A stretch of 64,000 nucleotides of DNA from Chthoniobacter flavus Ellin428 (GCF_000173075.1 NZ_ABVL01000009.1:156978-220977), one strand, 5' to 3'; positions 18,029-27,368 are shown, counted from the stretch's first letter. The notes: generated by a model not told the origin, from the letters alone. Numbers and translations are program-made.

Positions 18029-19483
18029 ATGTGCGCAATTCCGTTCCTCCGCACCCGTGGATTGTTCTGGGTTCTTACCTTCGCCACCCTGAGTGCCTTC
18101 GCGCCATTGCGAGCGCAAAGCCCGGCTCTGCTGCAATTCGACCTGGGAGACGGACAGAAGATACAGCTGGTCCGCATTGAAGCGGGGAGTTTTCAACAAG
18201 GCTCCCCGGCAAATGAAGCGGGTCGCGGCGCCGACGAGGCTCCACGTCACGTCACGCTCACACGTCCGTTTCTGCTCGGCAAATATCCCGTCACGCGTGG
18301 ACAGTTCGCGCGGTTCATTGCCGAGACGCATTATCGCACGGAAGCGGAAAGCGGGCCCTCGGGCGGGTTCGGCTGGGACGGCTCACGGTTGACCCAGCGC
18401 AAGGAATTCACCTGGCGCAATCCCGGCTTTTCGCAAAACGACGATCACCCGGTGACCCTCGTAACCTACCGCGACGCGGGTGCCTTTCTGCAATGGCTCT
18501 CGCGCAAGACCGGTCGCACCTTCGGCCTGCCGAGCGAAGCTCAATGGGAATTTGCCGCGCGAGCCGGGGCGACAACATTGCCGAGCGCCAATGACGTCGC
18601 GTGGCAGAAAGGCAATTCCGCAAACAGCACCCATTCCGTCGGGCAGAAGCCGCTCAACGCCTGGGGACTGGGCGACATGCTCGGAAATGTCTGGGAATGG
18701 TGCGAGGACTGGTATGGGCCCTACCCGAACGACAACGCGACCGATCCTGTGCAGCGCGACTCCACACTCTCCGACAAACCGCGGCGCGTACTGCGCGGCG
18801 GTTCATGGATGCGCGAGGCGAAGTTCTGCCGGCCCGCCGCGCGCTATCGCAACGAGGCGGCGAGCCGCAACGCCGACAACGGTTTCCGCATCATGTCATT
18901 CGATGTGTCCCCCGTGCTGGCCGCGCCTGTTTCTACGACGAGAACCGCACCAGTGAATTTACGCGCGGATTCACTCGTCACCTCACGGCCTGTGACGTCG
19001 CCGGACGCAGATCCCATTACCTATGCGACACATCGGAGTTCATCCCCTTTCAGCTTCGCCTGGTTGATTCTGGTCCCCTTTCTGGGCATCGCTTTCTTCA
19101 TCCTGCGCGCCATCGTTCGGGCAATTTCCGGCAACCTGGGTGGCAGCGGATCGGCCACGAATTTCCGCTACATGCCTGGTCAACCGTTGCGCGTGCGATT
19201 GGTCGACGATGGGTTCTGGGTCGTGGGCGATGGCCTCTCCGTCGGCACACCGATCACCTGCCGCTATGAGATGGACGGCCAATCGCAACAGACGGATGTG
19301 CGCTATGAAGGCGGAACGCAGGGGCATTTTGTTTTCACTGGAGGACGACCGGCGAACGTCTCGGTCTCGGTCAACTCCGGAGCATCGCCATTTCGTCCCA
19401 TGACGACTGGAATGAACACACCAACAACACGGACCATTGCGGATGATGATCCTCCCTATCACGGTAACCCGCCGGCGTACTGA
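18029..19483 (+). CDS. Exported FGE-sulfatase-domain protein with C-terminal membrane anchor
   Basis: The ATG at 18029 gives a hydrophobic leader (LFWVLTFATLSAFAPLRAQ); a TTG at 17990 is also in frame. The SUMF1/FGE-like domain shows IEAGSFQQGSP, KYPVTRGQFARFI, LPSEAQWEFAARAG, LGNVWEWCEDWYGP and RVLRGGSWMREAKFC. Genuine formylglycine-generating enzymes have two cysteines in the GGS(Y/W)xCxxxxC stretch. Here the first position is Arg and only the second Cys remains, so sulfatase activation is doubtful. After the domain comes a membrane segment (FAWLILVPFLGIAFFILRAI) and about 100 further residues. Proximity to a sulfatase may be coincidental. Confidence 0.75.
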   Translation: MCAIPFLRTRGLFWVLTFATLSAFAPLRAQSPALLQFDLGDGQKIQLVRIEAGSFQQGSPANEAGRGADEAPRHVTLTRPFLLGKYPVTRGQFARFIAETHYRTEAESGPSGGFGWDGSRLTQRKEFTWRNPGFSQNDDHPVTLVTYRDAGAFLQWLSRKTGRTFGLPSEAQWEFAARAGATTLPSANDVAWQKGNSANSTHSVGQKPLNAWGLGDMLGNVWEWCEDWYGPYPNDNATDPVQRDSTLSDKPRRVLRGGSWMREAKFCRPAARYRNEAASRNADNGFRIMSFDVSPVLAAPVSTTRTAPVNLRADSLVTSRPVTSPDADPITYATHRSSSPFSFAWLILVPFLGIAFFILRAIVRAISGNLGGSGSATNFRYMPGQPLRVRLVDDGFWVVGDGLSVGTPITCRYEMDGQSQQTDVRYEGGTQGHFVFTGGRPANVSVSVNSGASPFRPMTTGMNTPTTRTIADDDPPYHGNPPAY

Positions 19484-19515
19484 GGTGTCATTCGGAGAAG
19501 ATTTCCGCAGAAGAA

Positions 19516-19650
19516 TGGAGGGCACCGCTCCGTCGGTGCCGGGTGTCGGCGTATCTAACGGAATGGTTTCCGATGGATAGAATCAGAGCAGGTGATTCGT
19601 CTTTTCCGCAGCCATCTCAAAACCCAGCACCGACGGCGCGGTGCCCTCCA
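19516..19650. repeat. Inverted-repeat element with ~30-base arms
   Basis: A left arm at 19516-19544 (TGGAGGGCACCGCTCCGTCG onward) and a right arm at 19621-19650 are near-perfect reverse complements, with about 76 bases between them. It looks like a REP- or MITE-type element between two co-directional genes. A TTG-type start at 19543 lies inside it, which argues that the glycosyltransferase begins further downstream. Confidence 0.75.
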
Positions 19651-19713
19651 ACGCGTCATCTGCTAAAAGAATCAATCAACTGCTGGGTCCACTCACAGGA
19701 AGCGGGTGACTCG

Positions 19714-22380
19714 ATGTGGATCGAGCGCACGCGACGCGCGTTGCGCCATGCCGGTATCGAATCCGAAGCGATTGCGTCGCGCGAGCAGTGGATTGAGCGA
19801 TTACGCAGCACGCGGGAGCCGGTCCTCTGGATGGCTTCGGGCGCATGGCCGTTGCAGGAAGGCGCACTGCCGTCAATCCCCTCCAGCGCCACGGGACGTC
19901 CCTTGATTGCCCTTGGCGCGGTACGCGACGGGCACGAGGCAAAGCGTTGGCAAACGCTGCTCACCAAACACGGCGGCGATTTCGATCGCCGAAGCTGGCC
20001 GGCGCCGCGCATTCCGACACCAGCTTCCGCGCTACTCGCTCCGGAAGCGGCTGGACAACTCGGCGCCCGACTCGAGTCCGGCGACGATTGGACGACCGCG
20101 TGGCGGCGGCTGCTGGCCATGCGTGAATTTCGGAAAGTCCATCTGCCCATTCTCGACGTGCGCCGGTGGCGCGGTTGGCGCGTGCTGATGGTCGTCACCT
20201 CGATCCAGATCGGCGGTGCGGAACGGGTCACGCTCGATCTGGCGCACGAACTGAGTCGTCTCGGCGTCGCCGTCGCGGTTGCCGTCTTGGGCCGTCCCAC
20301 GCGCCCTTCCTTTCCCGAACCGGCCCATTTCTTCGACCTCTCCCACGTGCCGCGCGATGCGGAAACTCGCGCCCGGGCCATCGCCGCTGCGGCCCGCGAA
20401 TTCGGCGCCGACCTCGTGCACGGCCATCTGCTTTCCGCCGCGGAGGCGCGCGCCGTCCGCGCGCAAGGTGTGCCGTTGGTGCTCACGCTGCATAATATGC
20501 CCGCCGGTTGGCCAGCCGGAGTGGGCGACGGCGGCCCTCCCCTCGCGGATCTCATTCTCGCCTGCTCCGTCGCCGTCGCCGAGCAGGCCCAGGAAGCGAA
20601 TCTCGGCGCTCCCATCCGCACGGTCTGGAATGGGATCGATCCAGCGGCCGTCGCCCTGCGGGAACCGAGGGAAAGCGTTCGGCAGAAATGGCGCGCGCGC
20701 CTCGGCTGGAGCCAGGGTGACTTCGTCATCATCGCCATTGCCAATCCCCGCCGGCAAAAATGTCTCGCGCGGTTGCCGGCGATTCTCGCCGCCGTGCAAC
20801 CACGTCTCGCTCCGCGCTCCGTCCGGCTTCTCCTCGCCGGAGCCCCCAGCCGCGGCAGCGTGGATGCCGGCCAGGCCGCTTCGGAACTGGATGCCGCGAT
20901 CGCCACTTACCCGCACCCCGAAAGTATCCACAGCACCGGCGCGGTGCAGGAGATTGGCGAAGTGCTGGCCGCAAGCGATGTCCTCGCCTCCGTCAGCGCG
21001 TTTGAAGGCTTGAGCCTCGCCCATCTCGAGGCCCTTGCCGCCGGACTGCCCGTCGTAGCGACGGACGCCGGTGGCACACGAGAGATCGCGGCACAGACTA
21101 CTTCGCTGCGCTTGCTCTCCATCGAAGCCACCGACGACGAAGTAGCCGCCGCGCTGGCCGAAATCGCCTCCGCTCCACGCACGAGTCCTCCACCCTTGCC
21201 GGCCAGCTTCCACCGGCCGCAGATGGCCGCGCGCACTTTCTGGTTTTACCCGCAAATCCTGACCCCGCGCCGTTCCGCGGGCGATGGGCTGTGGCTGATC
21301 ACCAACAATTTCTCGATCGGCGGAGCACAATCCAGCGCGCGCCGCCTGCTGTTGGGACTGGCCTCCCGCGGTATCAAAGTGCGCGCAGCGGTGATGGAGG
21401 AGCATCCCGCAAAACCCACGCCGGGCCGCGCGGCTTTACTCGCCGACGGCATCCCCGTGACGGCGGTGCCACCACCTGCGGCGCTCGACAGCCCCCTCGC
21501 CGTGGCACGATTGCTCGAAGCCATTACCGCGGATCGGCCGCGCGCCATTCTTTTTTGGAATGTCATCCCAGTCCTCAAGATCCTCATCACGGATTCGTTG
21601 CTCGAGGCGCCGCTCTTCGACGTCAGCCCCGGTGAAATGTATTTTCACTCTCTCGCGCGCTACTTCGCCAATCCACGTCCCGCGCTGCCCTGTCGTCACC
21701 CCCGCGAGTACGGCGCACGACTGGCTGGAGTCGTCGTCAAATACGCAACCGAGGCGAAACAAGCCATGCACACCCTAGGCACACCGGTGCACGTGATTTC
21801 CAATGGCGTCCCGCTCGAAACCCAGCCCCGCCCATCCCGCACGCCAGGCTTGCTCGTGCTCGGCACCGCCGCCCGCTTGTCGCCCGACAAGCGCCTCGGT
21901 GATCTGCTGGAAGCCGTGCGACTCGCCGCCCCGCGCCTGCCCGGCTTCGTCCTGCGCATCGCCGGGGGCGTCGAGCGCGGTGCGGAAGCGCACGCGCGCG
22001 AATTGCGCCGCGCCGCCCGTGGATTGCCGATCGAATGGTGCGGTGAACTCACCGACACGCGCAACTTCCTCACGGGCCTGGATCTTTTCGTGATGATCTC
22101 CGAACCTTCCGGGTGTCCGAACGCTTCCCTGGAAGCGCTTGCCGCAGGCGTAGCGGTCGTCGCCACCGATGTCGGCGGCGCGGGCGAGCAGATCCTCGAC
22201 GGCGTATGCGGACGTTTGGTCCCGCGCCGAAACGCCGCCGCGCTCGCCGAAGCCATCGTGACCCTGGCGCACGATCCGGTCCTGCGCGCGGCATTTGCCA
22301 CAGCCGGTCGCGCTCACATTCGCGAGCGATTCTCCATGGAACGAATGCTGGACAACTACACCGCGCTCTGCGGGCTCTAG
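19714..22380 (+). CDS. Tandem-domain GT4-like glycosyltransferase
   Basis: About 888 residues with two GT-B glycosyltransferase modules fused. The first begins at RVLMVVTSIQIGGAERVTLDLAHEL and ends around a donor-site region (SAFEGLSLAHLEALAAGLPVV). The second begins at LWLITNNFSIGGAQSSARRLL and ends with EPSGCPNASLEALAAGVAVV. The E-x7-E-like donor motifs in both suggest two active sites. The ATG at 19714 is preferred, since the upstream in-frame region overlaps an inverted repeat. However, WVHSQEAGDS just before it may still be coding. Acceptor and sugar are unknown; cell-surface glycan assembly is likely. Confidence 0.8.
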   Translation: MWIERTRRALRHAGIESEAIASREQWIERLRSTREPVLWMASGAWPLQEGALPSIPSSATGRPLIALGAVRDGHEAKRWQTLLTKHGGDFDRRSWPAPRIPTPASALLAPEAAGQLGARLESGDDWTTAWRRLLAMREFRKVHLPILDVRRWRGWRVLMVVTSIQIGGAERVTLDLAHELSRLGVAVAVAVLGRPTRPSFPEPAHFFDLSHVPRDAETRARAIAAAAREFGADLVHGHLLSAAEARAVRAQGVPLVLTLHNMPAGWPAGVGDGGPPLADLILACSVAVAEQAQEANLGAPIRTVWNGIDPAAVALREPRESVRQKWRARLGWSQGDFVIIAIANPRRQKCLARLPAILAAVQPRLAPRSVRLLLAGAPSRGSVDAGQAASELDAAIATYPHPESIHSTGAVQEIGEVLAASDVLASVSAFEGLSLAHLEALAAGLPVVATDAGGTREIAAQTTSLRLLSIEATDDEVAAALAEIASAPRTSPPPLPASFHRPQMAARTFWFYPQILTPRRSAGDGLWLITNNFSIGGAQSSARRLLLGLASRGIKVRAAVMEEHPAKPTPGRAALLADGIPVTAVPPPAALDSPLAVARLLEAITADRPRAILFWNVIPVLKILITDSLLEAPLFDVSPGEMYFHSLARYFANPRPALPCRHPREYGARLAGVVVKYATEAKQAMHTLGTPVHVISNGVPLETQPRPSRTPGLLVLGTAARLSPDKRLGDLLEAVRLAAPRLPGFVLRIAGGVERGAEAHARELRRAARGLPIEWCGELTDTRNFLTGLDLFVMISEPSGCPNASLEALAAGVAVVATDVGGAGEQILDGVCGRLVPRRNAAALAEAIVTLAHDPVLRAAFATAGRAHIRERFSMERMLDNYTALCGL

Positions 22381-22482
22381 TGGTCACGTCCTCCGTCGCG
22401 GTTCACTCATCTCACCGCTTCTAAGACATTCCCCATTTCAGACTTACTTCAGCACCCATTTCCCTCCACGATCATCCTCCTC

Positions 22483-23502
22483 ATGCATCTTCCCCTTCGC
22501 CGTTTTCTTCCTCTGCTCTGCAGCGCCTCTATCGCCACCGTTGCGCTCCCGGCATCTGTCCACGCCGGCGATGCTCCGCCCGCCCTGGATTGGCCAAAGA
22601 CCGCGCCGGTTTACGACCACGTGGTCATCGTGCTCGAGGAGAACAAAGACTACGAGCAGATCATCAATAACGCGTGGACGCCTTACATCAGTTCTGTGTT
22701 GTGCAAGGAAGGCGCCGTATTCACGCAAATGTTCGGCGAAGAGCATTCCAGCGAGGGCAATTATTTTTGGCTGTTCTCGGGCAACAACCATCGCATCGGT
22801 TTTTACGATCAGATGCCGCAGCACTTGCTCAAGGCTCCGAATCTCGGCGAGCAATTGCTGAAAAATGGACTCACGTTCATGGGTTACTCGGAAAATTTGC
22901 CGGCCGTGGACTCGACGGTCGTGGTCTGGCCGCCGAAACCGGACCGCGCGCTTTACGCCCGCAAGCACGTCCCATGGGTCAGCTTTTCCAATTTGTCCAA
23001 CGGGACCAGCCTGCCGTTCACCCAGTTTCCAAAAGATGCCGCAGGTTTCGGAAACCTCCCGACGGTCAGTTTCGTCATCCCCAACCTGATCAATGACATG
23101 CACGACGGAGCTCCCAAGGACAGCGTGCCCGCCGGCGATACCTGGCTGAAGGAGAACATCGACGCCTATTACCAATGGGCCAGGAAACACAACAGCCTGC
23201 TCGTCCTCACTTTCGACGAAAACGACAACCGCGGGCACTACCAGGGGCTGACGAACCCGGGCGTCTCGCTCGACGGCCCGGACGCGGAGTTTCGGCATTC
23301 ACTGCAAAATCGCATCCCGACCATCTTCGCCGGCGCACACATCAAAGCGGGAGAATATCCGGAGGGCAAAGGGATCACCCACGTGAACCTGTTGCGCACT
23401 TTCGAAGCCATGTACGGCCTCGGCAAAAGCGGCGATCAACAACCCAACGCGCTCGGGATTGGGATCACCAACGACTACGTCGTCACGGACGTTTTCCAGT
23501 AG
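22483..23502 (+). CDS. Exported phosphoesterase (acid phosphatase/phospholipase C superfamily)
   Basis: A 339-residue protein with a signal peptide ending near VALPASVHAGD. The phosphoesterase (PF04185-type) fold is indicated by YDHVVIVLEENKDYEQII (metal-binding Glu/Asn), FGEEHSSEGNYFWLFSG, VSFVIPNLINDMHDG and VLTFDENDNRGH (metal-binding Asp), with a late His in GITHVNLLRTFEAM. Family members cleave phosphomonoesters or phospholipids in the periplasm or outside the cell. The substrate cannot be read from sequence. It converges on moeB across a tandem-repeat palindrome. Confidence 0.85.
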   Translation: MHLPLRRFLPLLCSASIATVALPASVHAGDAPPALDWPKTAPVYDHVVIVLEENKDYEQIINNAWTPYISSVLCKEGAVFTQMFGEEHSSEGNYFWLFSGNNHRIGFYDQMPQHLLKAPNLGEQLLKNGLTFMGYSENLPAVDSTVVVWPPKPDRALYARKHVPWVSFSNLSNGTSLPFTQFPKDAAGFGNLPTVSFVIPNLINDMHDGAPKDSVPAGDTWLKENIDAYYQWARKHNSLLVLTFDENDNRGHYQGLTNPGVSLDGPDAEFRHSLQNRIPTIFAGAHIKAGEYPEGKGITHVNLLRTFEAMYGLGKSGDQQPNALGIGITNDYVVTDVFQ

Positions 23503-23511
23503 TCCCGAAAT

Positions 23512-23600
23512 TAGTTTTAAGTGTTAAGATTTGAGTTTAAGTGGGTTCGCGCGCTGCCGTGCGGCAGCGGATTTCTTAACACTTAAAACTTAAAACTATC
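23512..23600. repeat. Palindrome with period-7 tandem-repeat arms between convergent genes
   Basis: Left-arm units like GTTTTAA and GTGTTAA and right-arm units TTAACAC and TTAAAAC are reverse complements. They flank a GC-rich inner stem (GCGCTGCCGTGCGGCAGCG). The left edge is 10 bases after the phosphoesterase stop. A bidirectional terminator is plausible, although no long U-run follows. Confidence 0.75.
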
Positions 23601-23646
23601 CCGGCCTTTTCGGGTATTTCGCGAGGCCTTCACCCCACGGTTAAGA

Positions 23647-24840
23647 TTAGTATTTCGGCACGCTGGTGTCGATCTGCTCGGCCCAGGCGGTGATGCCGCC
23701 TTCGAGGTTGTTCAGCTTGCTGAAGCCGGCTTCCTGCAAAAGCTTGAGGGCGCGCGCGGAACGGCCGCCACTCTTGCACTGGAGGACGATCTCGTCGGCG
23801 CTATCGAGCTCGCTCATGCGCGAGGGCAACTGGCCGAGCGGAATTAGCGTCGCACCGGGGATGCGGCAGATGTCCCATTCGAAGGGCTCGCGCACGTCGA
23901 TGAGCTTGAACTTGTCGCCGCGATCGAGCTTCGCCTTGAGATCCTGCACGCTGATGGTCGGCACGGGCGCCTCGGCTTCTTCCGCGGCTTTGGCCTGCGG
24001 GATGCCGCAAAACTGATCGTAATCGATGAGTTCCTTGATCGTCGGGTTGTCGCCGCACACCGGGCACTTCGGATCCCTGCGCAGCTTGAACTCGCGGAAC
24101 TTCATTTTCAGCGCGTCGAAAGCGATCATGCGGCCGATGAGCGGCTCGCCGATGCCGATGATGAGCTTCACGGCTTCGATCGCCTGCATCACACCGATGA
24201 TGCCGGGCAGCACACCAAGCACGCCACCTTCCGCGCAGCTCGGGACCATGCCGGGCGGCGGCGGTTCGGGAAACATGCAGCGGTAGCACGGTCCGCCGAG
24301 GTGCGGTGCGAAGACAGTGCACTGGCCATCGAAGCGGAAGATGGAGCCGTAGATGTTCGGCTTCTTCTGGAAGACGGCGACGTCGTTCGAGCAGTAGCGC
24401 GTGGGGAAATTGTCCGTGCCATCGATGATGATGTCATACGGCTCGGAGATCTGGCGGGCATTCGCCGCGGTGAAGAAGTCGTCGTAAAGATCGACCTGCA
24501 CGTTCGGGTTCACCTCGCGGATGCGATCGCGGGCGCTGTTCAGCTTCTTGCGACCGACATCGCGCGTGCCGTGCAGGATCTGGCGCTGGAGATTCGAAAA
24601 GTCGACGGTATCCGCATCGACGAGCCCCAGGCGGCCGATGCCGGCGGCGCCGAGATACAGCGCGATGGGCGAACCAAGGCCGCCGGCGCCAATGCACAGG
24701 ATGCTGGCGCTCTTCAGGCGCTTCTGCCCCTCGAGCGTCACCTCGGGCATGATGAGATGCCGCGAGTAGCGGGCAATCTCGTCGTTGCTGAACTGGACGC
24801 GCTCGGAGCGCTCGGGATCAATGATGCTGCTGATAGCCAT
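23647..24840 (-). CDS. MoeB/ThiF-type adenylyltransferase with rhodanese domain
   Basis: E1-like enzyme that adenylates the C-terminal glycine of a ubiquitin-like sulfur carrier (MoaD or ThiS). The ATP site is LCIGAGGLGSPIALYLG (about 48-64). Catalytic and metal regions are GTDNFPTRY, the zinc pair in CYRCMFPEP and CPVCGDNP. A C-terminal rhodanese domain has its active Cys in LQCKSGGRSARAL, so it can both activate and sulfurate the carrier, like MoeZ. The ATG at 24840 is chosen because upstream in-frame sequence is not family-like. About 397 residues. Confidence 0.9.
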   Translation of the reverse strand: MAISSIIDPERSERVQFSNDEIARYSRHLIMPEVTLEGQKRLKSASILCIGAGGLGSPIALYLGAAGIGRLGLVDADTVDFSNLQRQILHGTRDVGRKKLNSARDRIREVNPNVQVDLYDDFFTAANARQISEPYDIIIDGTDNFPTRYCSNDVAVFQKKPNIYGSIFRFDGQCTVFAPHLGGPCYRCMFPEPPPPGMVPSCAEGGVLGVLPGIIGVMQAIEAVKLIIGIGEPLIGRMIAFDALKMKFREFKLRRDPKCPVCGDNPTIKELIDYDQFCGIPQAKAAEEAEAPVPTISVQDLKAKLDRGDKFKLIDVREPFEWDICRIPGATLIPLGQLPSRMSELDSADEIVLQCKSGGRSARALKLLQEAGFSKLNNLEGGITAWAEQIDTSVPKY

Positions 24841-24904
24841 AAGAGAAAATGGGACGCGGAGCCTACCACGGCCTGGCGATTTGCCAAGCACCTCGGCGTG
24901 TCAT

Positions 24905-25019
24905 AGTGGGGAGAATAGTAATCAGCGGTCAGTAATCAGTATTCAGTAGGAGCCTGCCGTCATCGCTCGCACAACGGATTCGCTGATTACTGATTACTGA
25001 TCACTGCCCACTTCCCCAC
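24905..25019. repeat. Palindrome with period-7 arms (TAATCAG units)
   Basis: Outer arms AGTGGGGA at 24905 and the complementary end at 25019 enclose 7-base units (TAATCAG-like on the left, CTGATTA-like on the right). The right edge touches the stop codon of the small gene at 25020. This is one of the longest members of the class. Confidence 0.8.
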
Positions 25020-25253
25020 TCAAGCCGCCGCCGGTTGCGCATCCCGCTCGAGGGCCATGATATTCGCCTCGGAAATCGTCACCCCGGTGTCGTCATCGAA
25101 CCATACGTGAAGGCGCGAACCGCGCGGGTTGATCCCGGCGTGCTCCGGGCTGGCCACCCGGTATTTCAATCCGCTCCGCGTGACGATGACGAAAGGCTGG
25201 AACGGCTGGCATGCCAGCAGCAGCTGGATTTCGGCTATCGTGGCTTTCGTCAT
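25020..25253 (-). CDS. Small conserved-looking hypothetical protein
   Basis: A 77-residue protein with an ATG at 25253. It shows an alternating hydrophobic pattern around CQPFQPFVIVTRSGLKYRV and HAGINPRGSRLHVWFDDD, resembling short beta-rich proteins common in Planctomycetes/Verrucomicrobia. No function is known to me. Its stop codon abuts a long palindrome. Confidence 0.65.
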   Translation of the reverse strand: MTKATIAEIQLLLACQPFQPFVIVTRSGLKYRVASPEHAGINPRGSRLHVWFDDDTGVTISEANIMALERDAQPAAA

Positions 25254-25381
25254 GTCCGTAGAAAAGCGGTGGGGCTGTAAACTTTTATCACCAGATTTCA
25301 ATTCAGCTACCGGGATTTTGTGAAATGTGGCGCAGCATGCGCTCCATAGGAGGTTCCCGACGATTCGGAAATGAATAAATA

Positions 25382-25885
25382 ATGGCCGTTTTCGGATACG
25401 CTTTGCTGATCACCGCCGTGCTCTGCGGCTGCTTGATCGGGGCGTTGGCCATCTGTCTACGTGTTCTCCATTACGGGGGCACCTACAGAGTAGTTCATCG
25501 CATGCACCGACTCGGGCGCATGCTCTTTCGTGGCCAGTTCGAGCGGCACCTCCTGGCTTCGCGCGGCACTGTCATTTTCGAATATCCCACCCTCGGTTTG
25601 CGCGTGCTCCGCGTGTGGTGGACGCCCGACGACATCCGCGCCGTGGCCGCCGCTATGGGAATTCCCGACGAGTCAGTCCCCGGCGCCGGCGTGCCACCAT
25701 TCGAGCTCTGGTGCCACGATACTTATCTCGATCCGGAACGCGGCAAAGCCTTCATCGTTCCGCTGTATCTTTTTGGATCTGGTTGTCATCGCTTCATCCA
25801 GTCCGTCGGCGCGAGATTTCCTATGATGAAGCACACCTATGTCTGCTCGGCGGCGGTGCGGTTTTTTCGCGGCGAATCCGAATAG
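25382..25885 (+). CDS. Hypothetical protein with one N-terminal membrane helix
   Basis: A 167-residue protein not recognised. An N-terminal helix (YALLITAVLCGCLIGALAICL) is followed by a basic region and a soluble domain with several Trp, His and Cys residues (VWWTPDDIR, ELWCHDTYLDPERGKAF). It probably faces the cytoplasm or periplasm as a single-pass protein. It stands upstream of the SpmA/B-like gene on the same strand with about 100 bases between them. Confidence 0.6.
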   Translation: MAVFGYALLITAVLCGCLIGALAICLRVLHYGGTYRVVHRMHRLGRMLFRGQFERHLLASRGTVIFEYPTLGLRVLRVWWTPDDIRAVAAAMGIPDESVPGAGVPPFELWCHDTYLDPERGKAFIVPLYLFGSGCHRFIQSVGARFPMMKHTYVCSAAVRFFRGESE

Positions 25886-25985
25886 GAAGTAGAGGAAGAA
25901 TGGGAGCGATCGGAATCCCATCTCTCCTATTCTTCCCGTCTTTTCTTTTGCACCGCAGGACATCCGGGCGGCATAGTCCGCGCCC

Positions 25986-27368
25986 ATGCTCAATTGGATC
26001 TGGCTCGCCTTTCTCCTCATCGCCGTGGTGGTGGGCGGATTCACCGGCCAGCTCGATGCGCTGACCAAGGGCGCATTCGAGACGGCCAAGGATGCCGTCA
26101 TGGGCATCGCGCTCCCGCTCACCGGTCTCATGGCGGTGTGGCTCGGCATGATGCGCCTGGCGGAACGCGGCGGGCTCGTGCAGATCATCGCCCGCGTCCT
26201 GCGCCCGCTCTTGCGGCGGCTCTTCCCCGAGGTGCCGGCCGATCACCCCGCGATGGGAGCCATGGTGATGAACATGGCAGCCAACATGCTCGGTCTCGGC
26301 AATGCGGCCACCCCGCTCGGCTTGCGCGCCATGCTTCTGCTCCAGCAACTCAACCCGCGCAAGGACACCGCCTCGAATGCGATGGTCACTTTCCTCGCGA
26401 TCAATACCGCGTCCATCCAGTTGCTCCCGACGACCGCGATCAGCTACCTCATCCTCGCCGGCGCACATGATGCCACGAGCTTCGTTCCCGCGGCCATTCT
26501 CGCCACGACCTGCGCGCTCATCTGCGGCGTCCTCATGTCGAAATTCCTCGAGCGCCTGCCGATCTTCCGGCCGGGGGCACCGGACCTGCCCGAATCGACA
26601 TCGGATACCGCGACAGCCATCGCCGAACCCAGCGCCCCCCTCGAAGAGCCCGTGCTCACGCCCCTCACCGCCGGCCGGCAAATCGCCCTCTGGGCACACG
26701 CCCTCGTCTTCGCCCTCATCTTCCTCGTCATCTACGCGCCGGGCAACATGGACTGCATCCCGCGTCTCCTGCACGCGTCGTGGCACTATGCCGAGCTCTT
26801 CCCCGACATGCCGATGGCGCACAAGCCCTTCCTGCGCGCGCTGCGGACCTTCTCGCTCATCGCCGTGCCCTGGCTGCTCACCTTCCTGCCGCTCTACGCC
26901 ACCCTGCGCGGCGTGAAGGTCTACGAGCAATTCACCGACGGCGCGAAGGAAGCCTTCGCCACCGCCACGCGCATCATCCCCTTCCTCGTGGCCATGCTCG
27001 TCTCCATCCGCATGTTGCGCGATGCCGGCGTCATCCAGGCTCTCACCCGTTATCTCGGACCGTTCCTCGCCCACTTTCACTTTCCCGCCGACCTGCTGCC
27101 CATGGTCCTGCTCCGCCCCTTGAGCGGCAGCGCCACCCTCGGCGTCTTCGTCGAATTGATCAACCGCCCTGGCATCGGCCCGGACAGCCTCACCGCGAAA
27201 ATGGCCGCCACCATCTTCGGCAGCACCGAGACCACCTTCTACGTCCTCACCGTCTACTTCGGCAGCGTGGCCATCCGTAAAACCCGCCACGCCGTCCTCG
27301 CCGGCCTCACCGCCGATACCGTGGCCGTAATCGCCTCGATCGCTCTCTGCCGAGTGCTCTTCTCTTAA
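25986..27368 (+). CDS. SpmA/SpmB-like nucleoside-recognition membrane protein (fusion)
   Basis: A 460-residue membrane protein with two Gate-type nucleoside-recognition halves. The SpmA-like half has NMAANMLGLGNAATPLGLRAM and SNAMVTFLAINTASIQLLP. The SpmB-like half has FATATRIIPFLVAMLVSIRML, LRPLSGSATLGVF and IFGSTETTFYVLTVYFGSV. In Bacillus the separate proteins help spore core dehydration. Non-spore-formers carry fused forms of unknown transport or signalling role. Its stop lies inside a period-6 palindrome. Confidence 0.85.
   Translation: MLNWIWLAFLLIAVVVGGFTGQLDALTKGAFETAKDAVMGIALPLTGLMAVWLGMMRLAERGGLVQIIARVLRPLLRRLFPEVPADHPAMGAMVMNMAANMLGLGNAATPLGLRAMLLLQQLNPRKDTASNAMVTFLAINTASIQLLPTTAISYLILAGAHDATSFVPAAILATTCALICGVLMSKFLERLPIFRPGAPDLPESTSDTATAIAEPSAPLEEPVLTPLTAGRQIALWAHALVFALIFLVIYAPGNMDCIPRLLHASWHYAELFPDMPMAHKPFLRALRTFSLIAVPWLLTFLPLYATLRGVKVYEQFTDGAKEAFATATRIIPFLVAMLVSIRMLRDAGVIQALTRYLGPFLAHFHFPADLLPMVLLRPLSGSATLGVFVELINRPGIGPDSLTAKMAATIFGSTETTFYVLTVYFGSVAIRKTRHAVLAGLTADTVAVIASIALCRVLFS

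Noticed and set aside
18029-19483. Genuine formylglycine-generating enzyme serving the adjacent sulfatase
   Set aside because: One of the two catalytic cysteines is replaced by Arg, so the assignment is kept at domain level only.
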